From the NCBI GenBank assembly GCA_016714015.1, contig JADJNZ010000001.1, positions 1,240,001 through 1,304,000 on the forward strand: a DNA stretch of 64,000 nucleotides. The letters run 5' to 3'. Position 1 is the first letter of the stretch; every line of letters begins with the position of its first letter. The stretch is from Gemmatimonadota bacterium. GTDB lineage: Bacteria; Gemmatimonadota; Gemmatimonadetes; Gemmatimonadales; Gemmatimonadaceae. Positions 28,336 through 37,641 of the stretch are shown piece by piece. The translations under genes were made by a program, and so were the position numbers. The notes beneath the pieces are model-generated. The model was not told the DNA's origin, searched no databases, and worked only from the letters and a program-made list of their open reading frames with translations.

Positions 28336-28890
28336 CTACCGGCCGGCGCGGAACCCTGCAGCGAACAGGAGACCGATCATCGTCTTCGCATCGGTGATCT
28401 CTCCCACCTCGATCCGCCGCAGCGCCTCGCTCAATGGCACCGTGACCACTTCGATGAACTCGTCCGCCTCGTGCGCCGTCTCCCCCCGGGTCAATCCACT
28501 CGCCAGGAAGATGTGGATCTTCTCGTTCGTGAAGCCGGGCGTCGTCCAGAACGTCGTCAGCGGCTCCATCGACGTCGCCGTGCAGCCGGTCTCCTCCAGC
28601 AGCTCGCGATGCGCACAGGTGAGCGGCGCCTCGTTCGCCTCGAGCCGGCCGGCCGGGATCTCGAAGAGCTTCCCGCCGGTAGCATACCGGTACTGATGGA
28701 TGAGCAGCACCTGCGGGTCGTCGCCGCGCGGGTCACTCAGGAACGGCACCACCGCCGACGCCCCCGGATGATGGATGAGCACCTGCTCGCCCGTCGAGCC
28801 GTCCGGATACCGCACGCGGTCCAGCTGACCGTCGAGGAACTTGTGCTGGAACAGGGGCCGTCCATCCACGCGACCGATCGTCTCACTCAT
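28336..28890 (-). CDS. Nudix hydrolase, ADP-ribose pyrophosphatase type
   Basis: 184 residues. The Nudix box is complete (GRLEANEAPLTCAHRELLEETG, with the REXXEEXG core), preceded by QYRYATGGKLFEIPAG typical of ADP-ribose pyrophosphatases and followed by the TPGFTNEKIHIFLA segment of that subgroup. It would hydrolyse ADP-ribose or related nucleoside diphosphate compounds in the cytoplasm. Its start overlaps the M16 gene stop by four bases (ATGA), placing it last in a leftward operon from TetR/YdcF. Confidence 0.88.
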   Translation of the reverse strand: MSETIGRVDGRPLFQHKFLDGQLDRVRYPDGSTGEQVLIHHPGASAVVPFLSDPRGDDPQVLLIHQYRYATGGKLFEIPAGRLEANEAPLTCAHRELLEETGCTATSMEPLTTFWTTPGFTNEKIHIFLASGLTRGETAHEADEFIEVVTVPLSEALRRIEVGEITDAKTMIGLLFAAGFRAGR

Positions 28891-30260
28891 GGCGCCTCCG
28901 CCGGGTCATCCTCGCTCGCATGGCGCTCCACCGGGGCGATCCCGAGCGCCGCGAGCGGTCCCTCGATCACCGCTGCATCCCCGACCGCGAGCACGAGGGC
29001 ACGCGCCGGATCGAGATGGGCACGCGCGGCCGCGAGCACGTCATCGGGCGTGACGGCGCGGATCCGCGCGCGATACGTCGAGAACCACTCCGCCGGCAAC
29101 CCGAACATCGTCGCGCCGGCCAGCGCCCCCGCCACCGCGGCGGTCGTCTCATACCGGATCGGGAAGACCCCGGCCAGGTACTCCGTCGCGAGCGACACCT
29201 CGCTCGCGGTCGGCGCCGCCGTGCGCATCGCGTCGATCTCGCGCAGGATCTCCACCACGGCGCGATCCGTCACCTCGCTCTTCACCGCGGTGCTCACCAC
29301 GAACGGCCCCGCGCCGCGCCGCCAGTCGTAGCCGGACGACGCCCCGTACGTGAACGCGTGCCGCTCGCGGAGATTCAGGTTGATGCGCGACGAGAAGAGC
29401 CCGCCGAGGATCCCGTTCATCACCACGATCGGCAGGTAGTCCGGGTGCGCGCGCGGCACACCGATATGTCCCACGCGCAGTTCCGACTGCGGTGCCTCCG
29501 CCTTCTCCACGACCACGAGCCGACGTCCCTCGCGCGCCGCGCGTGGCGCCGGCATCGGCGCGGGCGCACGGCCTCCCGTCCACCCGCCGAACGCCTGCTC
29601 GGCGAGGCGCTGGGCGGCCTCGGGCGTGATGTCTCCCACGACCACCACCGTCGTCGTGCGCGGCCCGTAGTGCGCGGCATGGAACGCCCGCACCGCCACG
29701 GCGTCGAGGCCGGCCACGCTGTGCGCCGTGCCCGCGAGATCGCGCGCATAGCGGCACTCGCGCGCGTGGAGGAAGCCGCTGAAGCGTTCGTCCGCCAACC
29801 CGCGCGGCTCGGCCAGCTGCTGCGCGAGTTCGGCGAGGCGCTCGTCACGCCGCCGCGCGACATCAGCCTCGGGGAAGGTCGGCTGCGTCAGCACCGCGGC
29901 GAAGAGCGCGAAGGCCGCCTCGAGCCGCGACCGCGTCACGGTGAGGCGGGCAAGACTCGAATCCCAGTCCGCTGATCCGTCGAATGCGGTCCCGAGCGAC
30001 TCGAACCGCGCCGTGAGCGTCGCGCCGTCGAGCGCGCCGGCGCCCTCGGCGAGCGTGCGTGCCGTGAGCGTCGCGATCCCCTCCCGCCCCGTCGCCTCGG
30101 TCGCCGCACCGGCATCGACGAGCGCGAGCACGGTCACCAGCGGCAACCGCGGCATGGGCGCGACGACGAGGCGGAGCCCGTTCGCGAGCGCGTGCCGGTG
30201 CACGGCCGGGAACTCGTACGGACGCGCGGTCCCCGGTGACGGACGGGCCGGCGCGCTCAT
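28887..30260 (-). CDS. M16 family protein, non-catalytic partner
   Basis: 457 residues with no signal peptide. M16 fold with ANGLRLVVAPMPRLPLVTVLALVDAGAATEATG; at the zinc motif position it reads REGIATLTARTLAEGAG, so it lacks HXXEH. The C-terminal half retains MNGILGGLFSSRINLNLRERHAFTYGASS. It overlaps the next upstream gene, an active M16, by four bases, so the two probably form a cytoplasmic heterodimer parallel to the secreted pair at 14335-17174. Confidence 0.88.
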   Translation of the reverse strand: MSAPARPSPGTARPYEFPAVHRHALANGLRLVVAPMPRLPLVTVLALVDAGAATEATGREGIATLTARTLAEGAGALDGATLTARFESLGTAFDGSADWDSSLARLTVTRSRLEAAFALFAAVLTQPTFPEADVARRRDERLAELAQQLAEPRGLADERFSGFLHARECRYARDLAGTAHSVAGLDAVAVRAFHAAHYGPRTTTVVVVGDITPEAAQRLAEQAFGGWTGGRAPAPMPAPRAAREGRRLVVVEKAEAPQSELRVGHIGVPRAHPDYLPIVVMNGILGGLFSSRINLNLRERHAFTYGASSGYDWRRGAGPFVVSTAVKSEVTDRAVVEILREIDAMRTAAPTASEVSLATEYLAGVFPIRYETTAAVAGALAGATMFGLPAEWFSTYRARIRAVTPDDVLAAARAHLDPARALVLAVGDAAVIEGPLAALGIAPVERHASEDDPAEAP

Positions 30261-31543
30261 GCCGCCACCCCGGCCACCGCGCGCGGGACGTACAGGAGCG
30301 AGGCCCGGTTCGTCGGCTGCAATCGCGCGCGCGCGAAGTCCACCATCGCGTCCACCCCCACCGCCGCATGACGCGCCGGTTCGTCGTTGACGAGCGCCGC
30401 GTCCCCTCTATAAGTAGCGAACTGAGACAATTTATCCGCTCGCGACCCGACCGACTGGATCCCCGACACCCACGCCGTTTCGTACAGCGCCAGCGCGCGC
30501 GCCCGCTCCCCCGCCGTCACGCCATCGCGGAGCAGCCGATCGATCTCCGCGACGACCGCCGCCTCGAGCGTCGCCGCCGCGACACCCGGTCTCGCGGTCA
30601 CATCGCACACGAGCAGGTCGCTTCCCTTGGCGAGATCGAACGTGAACGCCGTGGCCTCCGATGCGAGTTGCTGCTCCCGCACCAGGGCGCGGGAGAGCCG
30701 GCTTCCCTCGCCGGTACCGAGCACCGCGCCCAGCAGGCTCGCGGCATACCACGCGTCGTCGCCGGCCGGCGGGATCCGGAAGGCGAGGAAGAGGCGGGGC
30801 GCCACCACCGCATCCTCCACCACCTCGCGCTTCCACTCGCCGAACGTCGGCGGGAGCGTCATGTCCGGCAACGGCGGCCGACCGGCGCCGCGCGGGATCG
30901 CACCGAACTGCCGCTCCACCATGGCGCGAGCCGTCGCCTCGTCGAAGTCGCCGCAGACGGTGAGTACCGCGTTGTCCGGCGTGTAGTACGTGCGGAAGAA
31001 CTCCGCCACGTCGTCGAGGCTCGCCGCCGTGAGATGCTCCATCGACCCGATCAGCGAATGGTGGAACGGATGCGCGGGCGGGAAGCAGAGCGCGGGCAGT
31101 CGCTCCCACCAGGTGCCGTACGGCTGGTTGTCGACCGACCAGCGCCGCTCGTTCTTCACCACGTCGCGCTGCGTGTCGAGCTTCTCCTGCGTCATCGCGG
31201 GTAGCAGGCGGGCCATCCGGTCGGCCTCGAGCCAGAGCGCGAGCTCCAGCTGGTGCGACGGCAGCGTCTCGTAGTAGTTCGTGCGGTCGAGCCACGTCGA
31301 CCCGTTGAGCGTCCCGCCCGCCCGTTGCACGAGTTCGAAATGCTCGTTCGCCGCGACCTGCGCGCTCCCTTGGAACAGCATGTGCTCGAACAGGTGCGCG
31401 AAGCCCGTGCGCCCCTCGCGTTCGTTCGCCGAGCCCACATGGTACCAGAGGTTCACCGCGACGACCGGCGTCGCATGGTCGCGCGACAGGATCATGCGCA
31501 GGCCGTTGGGAAGTGTCGTGGTCTCGACCGGGATCCGCATCAT
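30257..31543 (-). CDS. M16 family zinc peptidase, catalytic subunit
   Basis: 428 residues from ATG 31543 (TGATG overlap with YdcF stop; ATGs at 31549 and 31540 are alternatives). The zinc motif HLFEH (His50, Glu53, His54) and the distal Glu of VVKNERRWSVDNQPYG are present. No signal peptide, unlike the pair at 14335. Substrates unknown; bacterial members degrade oligopeptides or process precursors. Coupled to the non-catalytic partner downstream. Confidence 0.9.
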   Translation of the reverse strand: MMRIPVETTTLPNGLRMILSRDHATPVVAVNLWYHVGSANEREGRTGFAHLFEHMLFQGSAQVAANEHFELVQRAGGTLNGSTWLDRTNYYETLPSHQLELALWLEADRMARLLPAMTQEKLDTQRDVVKNERRWSVDNQPYGTWWERLPALCFPPAHPFHHSLIGSMEHLTAASLDDVAEFFRTYYTPDNAVLTVCGDFDEATARAMVERQFGAIPRGAGRPPLPDMTLPPTFGEWKREVVEDAVVAPRLFLAFRIPPAGDDAWYAASLLGAVLGTGEGSRLSRALVREQQLASEATAFTFDLAKGSDLLVCDVTARPGVAAATLEAAVVAEIDRLLRDGVTAGERARALALYETAWVSGIQSVGSRADKLSQFATYRGDAALVNDEPARHAAVGVDAMVDFARARLQPTNRASLLYVPRAVAGVAA

Positions 31544-32151
31544 CACCATTCCATGAGGAGCGCGAGCGGTGCCTTCACCGTCTCTGCGAGGAAGTATCCG
31601 GGTTGCCGACGGAGCTGCGACAGGACCCCTTCCGCCGGGCGCGCCGGCGAGGTCCGCACCGACAGTCCGTGGTGCCGCGCGGACGTCCACGCGCGGAACA
31701 GGTGGAACCCGTCCGAGACCACCACGGCGCGGTCCATCTCCCGCGAGTGCAGGAGCAGCGCGACCGCCCGCATGGACTGATGTGTCGTGCGCCCTTCGTT
31801 CTCGAGCAGGATCGCCGAGTCCGGCACGCCCTGGCGCATGACGTACGTGCGACTGACCGCCGCTTCACTCGCGGTATCGCCCTCGGCGATCCCGCCCGTG
31901 AGCACCAGGCGCGGGGCGATGCCGCGCGCGAAGAGACCCACCGCGTGGTCCAAGCGCGCCCGCAACACCGGCGACGGGCGCCCCCGGTACTGCGCGGCCC
32001 CGAGGACGACGATCGCGTCCGTCGGGCGGGCCCGGTCGCGCGACGCGAACCAGAGCACCAACCCGGCCGAGGCCATCCAGCACACCGCGAGCGCCGCGAG
32101 CGTGACCAGGACGACGCGGCGGGCCCGGGAACGGGAGGGGGGTGCGAGCAT
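31543..32151 (-). CDS. YdcF/SanA-like (DUF218) membrane protein
   Basis: 202 residues. One N-terminal membrane helix (VVLVTLAALAVCWMASAGLVLWF), then the DUF218 domain: AIVVLGAAQYRGRPSPVLRARLDHAV, RLVLTGG, and ILLENEGRTTHQSMRAV … VVVSDGFHLFRA. Family members (SanA, YdcF, ElyC) bind nucleotide-like ligands and affect envelope integrity. Lies between the M16 pair and the TetR gene, 38 bases after the TetR stop. Confidence 0.85.
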   Translation of the reverse strand: MLAPPSRSRARRVVLVTLAALAVCWMASAGLVLWFASRDRARPTDAIVVLGAAQYRGRPSPVLRARLDHAVGLFARGIAPRLVLTGGIAEGDTASEAAVSRTYVMRQGVPDSAILLENEGRTTHQSMRAVALLLHSREMDRAVVVSDGFHLFRAWTSARHHGLSVRTSPARPAEGVLSQLRRQPGYFLAETVKAPLALLMEW

Positions 32152-32189
32152 CGGCGGAAGCTACCGAGCCGCCAGCGGCGGCGGTACGG

Positions 32190-32750
32190 TCAGTGACCGA
32201 GCGCGAGCAGCGCGAGGGCGAACGCGTCCAGCTCCGCATCGAGTTCCGCTGGCAACGCGGTCCGTTCGTGAGTCGTCGCCGAGACCACACCATCGAGATG
32301 GCGCAGGAGCAACCGCCCCAGCAGCGCGGCGGGCACCCGCGGGACGAGATGCACGCCGGTCAAGACCGCGCTTGCGAGCAGCGTCGCCGCACCCTCGCGC
32401 GCGGCACCGACGGCACGGAGCATCTGCAGGTCGACCTCCGTCTCGAGGGCGAGCGCACCGAGCAGCGCGAGCTCACCACGCGCCACCTCGTCCCGCACGA
32501 GCAGGCGCCACGCGTCCAGCGCGTCGGGCGCGGTCGCCGCCTGCCGCAGGCGCGCCACGCTTTCCGATCCGAGCATCCGCACCACCGCCCCGAGGAGCAG
32601 AGGCTTCCCCGCGAAGTGATAGAGCAGCAGCGACTTGCTCACGCCCGCCGTGCGCGCGATCGCCTGCAGGCTCAGCGCCCCGACGCCCTCCGTCACCCCG
32701 AGCGTGACCGCGGCGCGCGTGATCCGCTCGCTCGCGTCAGCGCGTGACAA
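32190..32750 (-). CDS. TetR-family transcriptional regulator
   Basis: 186 residues if it starts at TTG 32750, which overlaps the MBL gene by 14 bases; no ATG or GTG is available. The N-terminal helix-turn-helix (ERITRAAVTLGVTEGVGALSLQAIARTAGVSKSLLLYHF) is typical; the C-terminal ligand domain is Leu/Ala-rich with little similarity I recognise. It could control the downstream YdcF-M16-Nudix run or the MBL gene upstream. Confidence 0.78.
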   Translation of the reverse strand: MSRADASERITRAAVTLGVTEGVGALSLQAIARTAGVSKSLLLYHFAGKPLLLGAVVRMLGSESVARLRQAATAPDALDAWRLLVRDEVARGELALLGALALETEVDLQMLRAVGAAREGAATLLASAVLTGVHLVPRVPAALLGRLLLRHLDGVVSATTHERTALPAELDAELDAFALALLALGH

Positions 32751-34131
32751 CGTCGCCCGCCTCGGGGGCCGATGCCCGGATCCCGTGCGTCGCCAGCTCT
32801 TCCACGAACGCGTCCTGCGCCTCGCGTTCGCCGTGCACCAGCAGCACGTCCCGCAGCCGCGGCGAGCTTGCGCGCACCGCATCGAGCCAGCGGCGGAGCT
32901 CCGTCCGGTCGGCATGCGCGCTGTAGCCGGAGAGCACCTCCACCTGCGCGCGCAGGGGGAGCTCGTCACCGAGCACCTTGATCGTCGGCTGACGCTCCAT
33001 GATGCGGCGCCCCAGCGTGTGCTCGGCCTGGTAGCCGACGATCAGGATCGTCGTGCGCGGATCGCCGGCGCTGTGGGCCAGGTGATGGAGGATCCGACCC
33101 GACTCCACCATGCCGGACGCCGCGATCACGATCATGGGGCCGTGCCCGCGCATCGTCGCCTTCGAGTCCTCGACGTCCGGCGTGAACCGCAACTGGTCGA
33201 AGTCGAAGAGCGCCGTCAGGTCCGCCCCGTGGGCGCGCACCATCGGCTCGCTCTGGTCGAAGTCGCGCGTGTTGTCGCGGAACACCTCCGTTGCCTCGTG
33301 CGCCAGCGGACTGTCGATCACCACCGGCACGCGCGGGATGCGTCCCTCGTGCGTCAGTTGGTGCAGGTCGTACAGCAGCTCCTGCGTGCGCCCGACCGCG
33401 AAGGCCGGGATCAGCACACGCCCGCCGCGGGCCACCGTTTCCCGGATCACGCGCGCGAGTTCATCCCGCGCCCCGGCGACGCTCGTGTGATCGCGGTTCC
33501 CGTACGTCGACTCCATGAGCAGCGTGTCGACGTCCGTGACCGGCTCCGGGTCGCGGATGATCGGCAGTCCCGACCGTCCGATGTCGCCGCTGAAGCCGAG
33601 GCGGCGGCACGTACCGCCCTCCTCCCACTCGAGCGTGATCGACGCCGAGCCGAGGATGTGCCCCGCGTCGCTGAAGGTCGCGTGCACGCCCGGCACCACC
33701 TCGAAGCGCTCCCGGTAGCGGTGCGGCCGCATCTGCGTCAGCGTCGCCGAGACATCGCGCAGCACGTACAGCGGGTCGGCGGCCGTCTTGCGGTGGCGAC
33801 GCAGGAAGTCCGCATCCTTCTCCTGGATGTGCGCCGAGTCGGCGAGCATCACCTCGCAGAGGTCCCGCGTGGCACCCGTCGCATGGATCTCGCCGCGGAA
33901 TCCGGCCTTCACGAGGAAGGGAAGGCGACCGGCGTGGTCGATGTGCGCGTGCGACAGCACCACGGCATCGATCCGATCGACCGCATGCGGCACGCGCCGA
34001 TTCTTCTCCGCCACCTCGGCGCGCCGCCCCTGGAACAGGCCGCAGTCGAGGAGGATCGTGCGCCCCAGCACGTGCACCAGATGGGCCGAGCCGGTCACCT
34101 CGCGCGCCGCACCGACGAACTGGAGTCGCAT
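32737..34131 (-). CDS. MBL-fold/beta-CASP RNA-processing nuclease
   Basis: 464 residues. Metallo-beta-lactamase motifs: LSHAHIDHAGRLP (HxHxDH), FSDAGHILGSA, FSGDIG; the beta-CASP region includes ESTYGNRDH, GRTQELLYDL and VIAASGMVESGRILHHL; C-terminal LSGYSAHADRTEL is the closing histidine motif. This is the bacterial CPSF/YSH1-like family that cleaves or trims RNA. No KH domain is present. Cytoplasmic; starts 24 bases after the stop of the small gene at 34155 in the same direction. Confidence 0.88.
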   Translation of the reverse strand: MRLQFVGAAREVTGSAHLVHVLGRTILLDCGLFQGRRAEVAEKNRRVPHAVDRIDAVVLSHAHIDHAGRLPFLVKAGFRGEIHATGATRDLCEVMLADSAHIQEKDADFLRRHRKTAADPLYVLRDVSATLTQMRPHRYRERFEVVPGVHATFSDAGHILGSASITLEWEEGGTCRRLGFSGDIGRSGLPIIRDPEPVTDVDTLLMESTYGNRDHTSVAGARDELARVIRETVARGGRVLIPAFAVGRTQELLYDLHQLTHEGRIPRVPVVIDSPLAHEATEVFRDNTRDFDQSEPMVRAHGADLTALFDFDQLRFTPDVEDSKATMRGHGPMIVIAASGMVESGRILHHLAHSAGDPRTTILIVGYQAEHTLGRRIMERQPTIKVLGDELPLRAQVEVLSGYSAHADRTELRRWLDAVRASSPRLRDVLLVHGEREAQDAFVEELATHGIRASAPEAGDVVTR

Positions 34132-34154
34132 CGATCGTCTCCCGGTCGGGGGGC

Positions 34155-34331
34155 TCAGCGCTCCGACTCGGCGTCGCGCGCGAATACCACCGTGAGGCGC
34201 GCCCCGTCCTGTGTCATCATCTGCGGGGTCCAGCCGCCGCGGCTGCGCTCGTTGAGCAGGTCGGTCAACGCATCCTCGTCCTCGCGCTGGTGGCGAGCGA
34301 GCCGCAGGATCACCGCCTGATATTCTTTCAT
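34155..34331 (-). CDS. small conserved protein, DUF4177-like
   Basis: 58 residues, start ATG 34331, ribosome site weak. Sequence such as EYQAVILRLARHQREDEDALTDLLNERSRGGW then TVVFARD resembles the small DUF4177/DUF-type proteins that begin with (M)xEYkvv and include a LN(e)xGxxGWe motif; here LNERSRGGW. Function unknown. Divergent from upp with 27 bases between starts, so their promoters must overlap. Confidence 0.5.
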   Translation of the reverse strand: MKEYQAVILRLARHQREDEDALTDLLNERSRGGWTPQMMTQDGARLTVVFARDAESER

Positions 34332-34358
34332 GTCCGAAATGATAGTAGCTTGTCGCGC

Positions 34359-35006
34359 ATGCTGACCACCCCTGCGCTTCCGGGCCTCACCGTCGTCTCG
34401 CACCCGCTCGTGCAGCACAAGCTCGCGATCCTGCGCGACCAGGCGACACCGAAGAAGATCTTCAAGGAGCTCGTCGACGAGATCGCGATGCTCATGGCCT
34501 ACGAGGCCACCGCTGACCTCGCGCTCGAACCGGTCGAGGTCGACACGCCGCTCGAGACCACGACCGGTCGCCGCGTCGCGGGCAAGAAACTCACGCTCGT
34601 CCCCATCCTCCGCGCCGGCCTCGGCATGGTCGACGGCATCCTCAAGCTCGTGCCGTCCGCGCGTGTAGGCCACATCGGCCTCTATCGCGACCACGACACG
34701 CTCAAGCCGGTCGACTACTACTTCAAGATCCCCGGCGACGGCGCCGAGCGCGACTTCTTCCTGCTCGACCCCATGCTCGCCACCGGCGGAAGCGCCGCGA
34801 GCGCGGTGACCTCGCTCAAGCGCGCCGGTGCTGTCCGGATCAAGTTCCTCTGCTTGGTCGCCGCGCCGGAGGGCGTGCGGAAGCTCCAGGCCGCGCATCC
34901 CGACGTTCCCATTTTCGCTGCCGCGCTCGACCGCGAATTGAACGAGAACGGCTATATCCTTCCCGGACTCGGCGACGCCGGCGACCGTCTGTTCGGCACG
35001 CGGTGA
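34359..35006 (+). CDS. upp: uracil phosphoribosyltransferase
   Basis: 215 residues from ATG 34359. Type-I phosphoribosyltransferase: VVSHPLVQHKLAILRDQATPKKIFKELVDEI start, LVPILRAGLGMVDG, the PRPP loop LLDPMLATGGSA, and the uracil-binding LPGLGDAGDRLFGTR end. It salvages uracil to UMP. It stands alone, followed by 187 bases with no other gene than a promoter for the next. Confidence 0.95.
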   Translation: MLTTPALPGLTVVSHPLVQHKLAILRDQATPKKIFKELVDEIAMLMAYEATADLALEPVEVDTPLETTTGRRVAGKKLTLVPILRAGLGMVDGILKLVPSARVGHIGLYRDHDTLKPVDYYFKIPGDGAERDFFLLDPMLATGGSAASAVTSLKRAGAVRIKFLCLVAAPEGVRKLQAAHPDVPIFAAALDRELNENGYILPGLGDAGDRLFGTR

Positions 35007-35108
35007 CCAGGACTCACCCCTGCGGGGCGGTCCAGCAAGTGCATATGGCAATGTGTGGCAGGTCACATCGCGGCCGCGTAGACCCGATTTGCTTGGAATC
35101 GCGTCCTC

Positions 35109-35137
35109 TTGTCTGGAATCACGACCGTCTGTATCGT
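35109..35137 (+). promoter_or_regulatory. candidate promoter of the metalloprotease gene
   Basis: TTGTCT (35109-35114) and TATCGT (35132-35137) with a 17-base spacer, a sigma70-like site placing a start about 50 bases before ATG 35194. Confidence 0.45.
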
Positions 35138-35193
35138 TCGCCCGTCGACATCCGCTCCCGCTCGTTGATCGCACGCCGCCTCGCCCCCACCGA

Positions 35194-36132
35194 ATGCTGA
35201 TCAACCTGCTGCCCGACTTCTTCAGCGCTCTCGAGAGCGCCGATCCGGTCGCAGCATATCACCGATACTTCGAGACGCATCGCGCCCTCCTCGGCGCGTA
35301 CTGGCACAACTACGTCATCGAACCCACCGGTCCGCACTTCCATGAGGTCGTCCGCGAGGCGGTCCGCGCCGATCGCGCCGACCTCCGCGCGATGCTCGAG
35401 CGCACCGACATCGTCTCCCTCGCGAAGCAGGCCGAGGCCGCCTGCACGGAACTCTTCGAGATCGACTCCACGATCGACGTCGTCCTCATGGTCGGCGTTG
35501 GCGCGGCCAACGCCGGCGAACTCGTCATCAACGGTCGCGGCGTCGCATTCGTCTGCCTTGAGCATTTCACCAGCATCGCCAACCCCGGCACGCGCGGGCT
35601 CGGACTCGATCCCGAGCTCGTCCCCATGTGGCTCGCCCACGAGATCGCGCACTGCGTGCGCTACACCTCGCCGGCCAGCCGCGCAGAGATGCGGCGCCTC
35701 GTCGCCGGCGCGAACGGGTTCTACTCCTATTGGGAGACCGGACGGCATGCCTCGCTCCGCGAGCATCTCGTCAACGAAGGGCTCGCCGTGCAGGCCTCCA
35801 AGCTCCTCAGCCCCGGACATGCGCCGTGGGAGTACTACGGCTTCCTCCGCCGCCAGTACGCGCGCATCCGGGAACTCGAGTCGGTCCTCTCGCGCGTCGT
35901 CACCGATGACCTCGACCGCGCCGGCCTCGGCCTGCGCCTGCGGTGGCTCTCCGGCGGCATGAGCGACGAGGCCCGCACGGTCCAACGCCACATCCTGCCC
36001 GAACGATCGGGCTATTGGCTCGGCGCACGCATGGTCGAGGACGCGATCGCCGAGAAGGGGATCGCGTGGGCCCTCCGGGCCGATGCACGGGAACTCATGC
36101 ACCTCGCCGACGCGGCCGCCCGCACAGCATAA
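35194..36132 (+). CDS. predicted Zn-dependent protease (DUF2268-like)
   Basis: 312 residues from ATG 35194. The HEXXH motif is WLAHEIAHCVRY (about residue 149), with VNEGLAVQASKLL about 45 residues later supplying a likely third ligand (Glu), the layout of DUF2268-type predicted proteases. An alternative upstream start would add arginine-rich residues. No signal peptide. Not linked functionally to its neighbours upp and mnmE; substrate unknown. Confidence 0.7.
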   Translation: MLINLLPDFFSALESADPVAAYHRYFETHRALLGAYWHNYVIEPTGPHFHEVVREAVRADRADLRAMLERTDIVSLAKQAEAACTELFEIDSTIDVVLMVGVGAANAGELVINGRGVAFVCLEHFTSIANPGTRGLGLDPELVPMWLAHEIAHCVRYTSPASRAEMRRLVAGANGFYSYWETGRHASLREHLVNEGLAVQASKLLSPGHAPWEYYGFLRRQYARIRELESVLSRVVTDDLDRAGLGLRLRWLSGGMSDEARTVQRHILPERSGYWLGARMVEDAIAEKGIAWALRADARELMHLADAAARTA

Positions 36133-36159
36133 GTACGACGGCGTTCCGCTCGGTGGACA

Positions 36160-36189
36160 CGCGCGACCGGCTCCGGGGCCGGCCGCGCG
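36160..36189. terminator. GC-rich hairpin between convergent genes
   Basis: CGCGCG and CCGGC arms pair with GCCGG and CGCGCG around a short loop, one A/C mismatch; TTGTCAATT follows on the plus strand. It lies 27 bases after the protease stop and 60 bases after the mnmE stop on the other strand; probable terminator for the protease gene and possibly both. Confidence 0.55.
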
Positions 36190-36249
36190 TTGTCAATTCG
36201 GGGAGATGGCTGAAGGAAGAACGCAGGAGGCGGCGGCCACGCCTTCGCC

Positions 36250-37641
36250 CTACTTCCCCACGCAGAACGACCGGAACACCCGTCCGATGATCTCGTCCGT
36301 ATCGATGCCGCCGAGCAGTTCGTCTAGCGCGTGCACCGCGGCGCGAACGTGCGTGGCGACGACCGGTGCCGGCAGCTCAGCCGCAGTCCAGGCCGCCACG
36401 AACGCCTCGATCTCGTCGCGCGCGACCGTGAGGGCGTGCACGTGGCGTGCGCGCGTGATCGTCGGCTGTTCCTCCGCCGGATCCCCGACGAGCCCGCTCG
36501 CGATCTGCCGGATCGCCGCGCGCAGTGCCTCGAGGCCCGCGCCGGTGTGCGCACTCACGTCCAAGGCCGCCACACCATCGAGCGACGGCAGCCGCGTTCC
36601 CTCGGCGGTCGTCGCATCCCGCTTCGTCCGCACGGCGATGCAGGGCGCGGTCGCATGCGCGGCGACCTCGACGCAGGACGCCGCGAGCCCGTCTGCGGTC
36701 TCGGCGCAGACGAGCACCACGTGTGCCGACCGCAGGCGCTGGAGACTGACCTCGACGCCGAGCTGCTCGAGCGTATCGGGCGAGGCGCGCAGTCCCGCGG
36801 TATCGACGAACCGCATCGGCAGCGGGTCGTCATCGACGAGCACCTCGATCGCATCACGTGTCGTGCCGGGCAGCGGGCTCACGATCGCGCGCGGTGCCCC
36901 GGCCAAGGCGTTGAAGAGCGAGGACTTCCCGGCGTTCGGCGGTCCGGCGAGCACGACGACCACGCCGTCGCGTCCCAGTTCTGCCTGCGGACGCGTCGCG
37001 AGCAGCGCATCCAGCTCCGCCCGCACCCGTTCGGCTGCTGCTGTCACCCGCGCGCGCGGCTGCGGTCCGTCGTCCTCCTCAGGGAAGTCGATGTCGTAGG
37101 CGAGGAGTGCCTCCGTCTCGAGGAGCCCCTCGCGCAACGCGTCGAGTCGGCGCGTGAGGACCCCATCCAGTTGTCGCATCGCCGCTCGGTGCATCGCCGA
37201 CGAGCGGGCATCGATGAGGTCCGCGATCGCCTCGGCCTCGAGCAATCCGAGCTTGCCGTGGCGCAGCGCCCGCTCCGTGAACTCGCCCGCGAGTGCGGGG
37301 CGCGCTCCGCAGTCGACGAGCCTGGCGAGCAGGGTCGCGCCGACGTACGCGCCACCATGCACGGAGAACTCGACGACATCCTCGCCGGTGAAGGAGTGCG
37401 GCGCCGAGAAGCGCGTCACGAGCGCCTCGTCGATCGCGGCGGCGGGCGCGTCCGGCTGATGCACGCGCACCCGTCGCACCGCGCGCGCCGGCTGGTCGAT
37501 CGGCATCCCGACGCGCACGGCGATGGCCGCAGCGTCGGGCCCGCTCAGCCGGACGACGGCGAGCGCGCCGCGCCCCGCCGCCGTCGCGACCGCGGCGATC
37601 GTGTCGCCGCGGAGGTCAGCGCCGCTTGCGCGCGCCCCCAT
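36250..37641 (-). CDS. mnmE: tRNA-5-carboxymethylaminomethyluridine-modification GTPase MnmE
   Basis: 463 residues. N-terminal formyl-THF domain (DTIAAVATAAGRGALAVVRLSG), helical domain, then an inserted G domain with GPPNAGKSSL, LPGTTRDAIEV and DTAGLR, and the C-terminal FCVGK with its conserved cysteine. With MnmG it modifies U34 of several tRNAs; mnmG is not in the window. Its start overlaps the yidC stop by 26 bases in the classic rpmH-rnpA-yidD-yidC-mnmE origin cluster. Confidence 0.95.
   Translation of the reverse strand: MGARASGADLRGDTIAAVATAAGRGALAVVRLSGPDAAAIAVRVGMPIDQPARAVRRVRVHQPDAPAAAIDEALVTRFSAPHSFTGEDVVEFSVHGGAYVGATLLARLVDCGARPALAGEFTERALRHGKLGLLEAEAIADLIDARSSAMHRAAMRQLDGVLTRRLDALREGLLETEALLAYDIDFPEEDDGPQPRARVTAAAERVRAELDALLATRPQAELGRDGVVVVLAGPPNAGKSSLFNALAGAPRAIVSPLPGTTRDAIEVLVDDDPLPMRFVDTAGLRASPDTLEQLGVEVSLQRLRSAHVVLVCAETADGLAASCVEVAAHATAPCIAVRTKRDATTAEGTRLPSLDGVAALDVSAHTGAGLEALRAAIRQIASGLVGDPAEEQPTITRARHVHALTVARDEIEAFVAAWTAAELPAPVVATHVRAAVHALDELLGGIDTDEIIGRVFRSFCVGK

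Noticed and set aside
32748..32969. Longer TetR protein with 73 extra N-terminal residues
   Set aside because: The extension overlaps the MBL nuclease C-terminus and is Arg-rich without similarity to regulators; a TTG start gives a normal TetR length.
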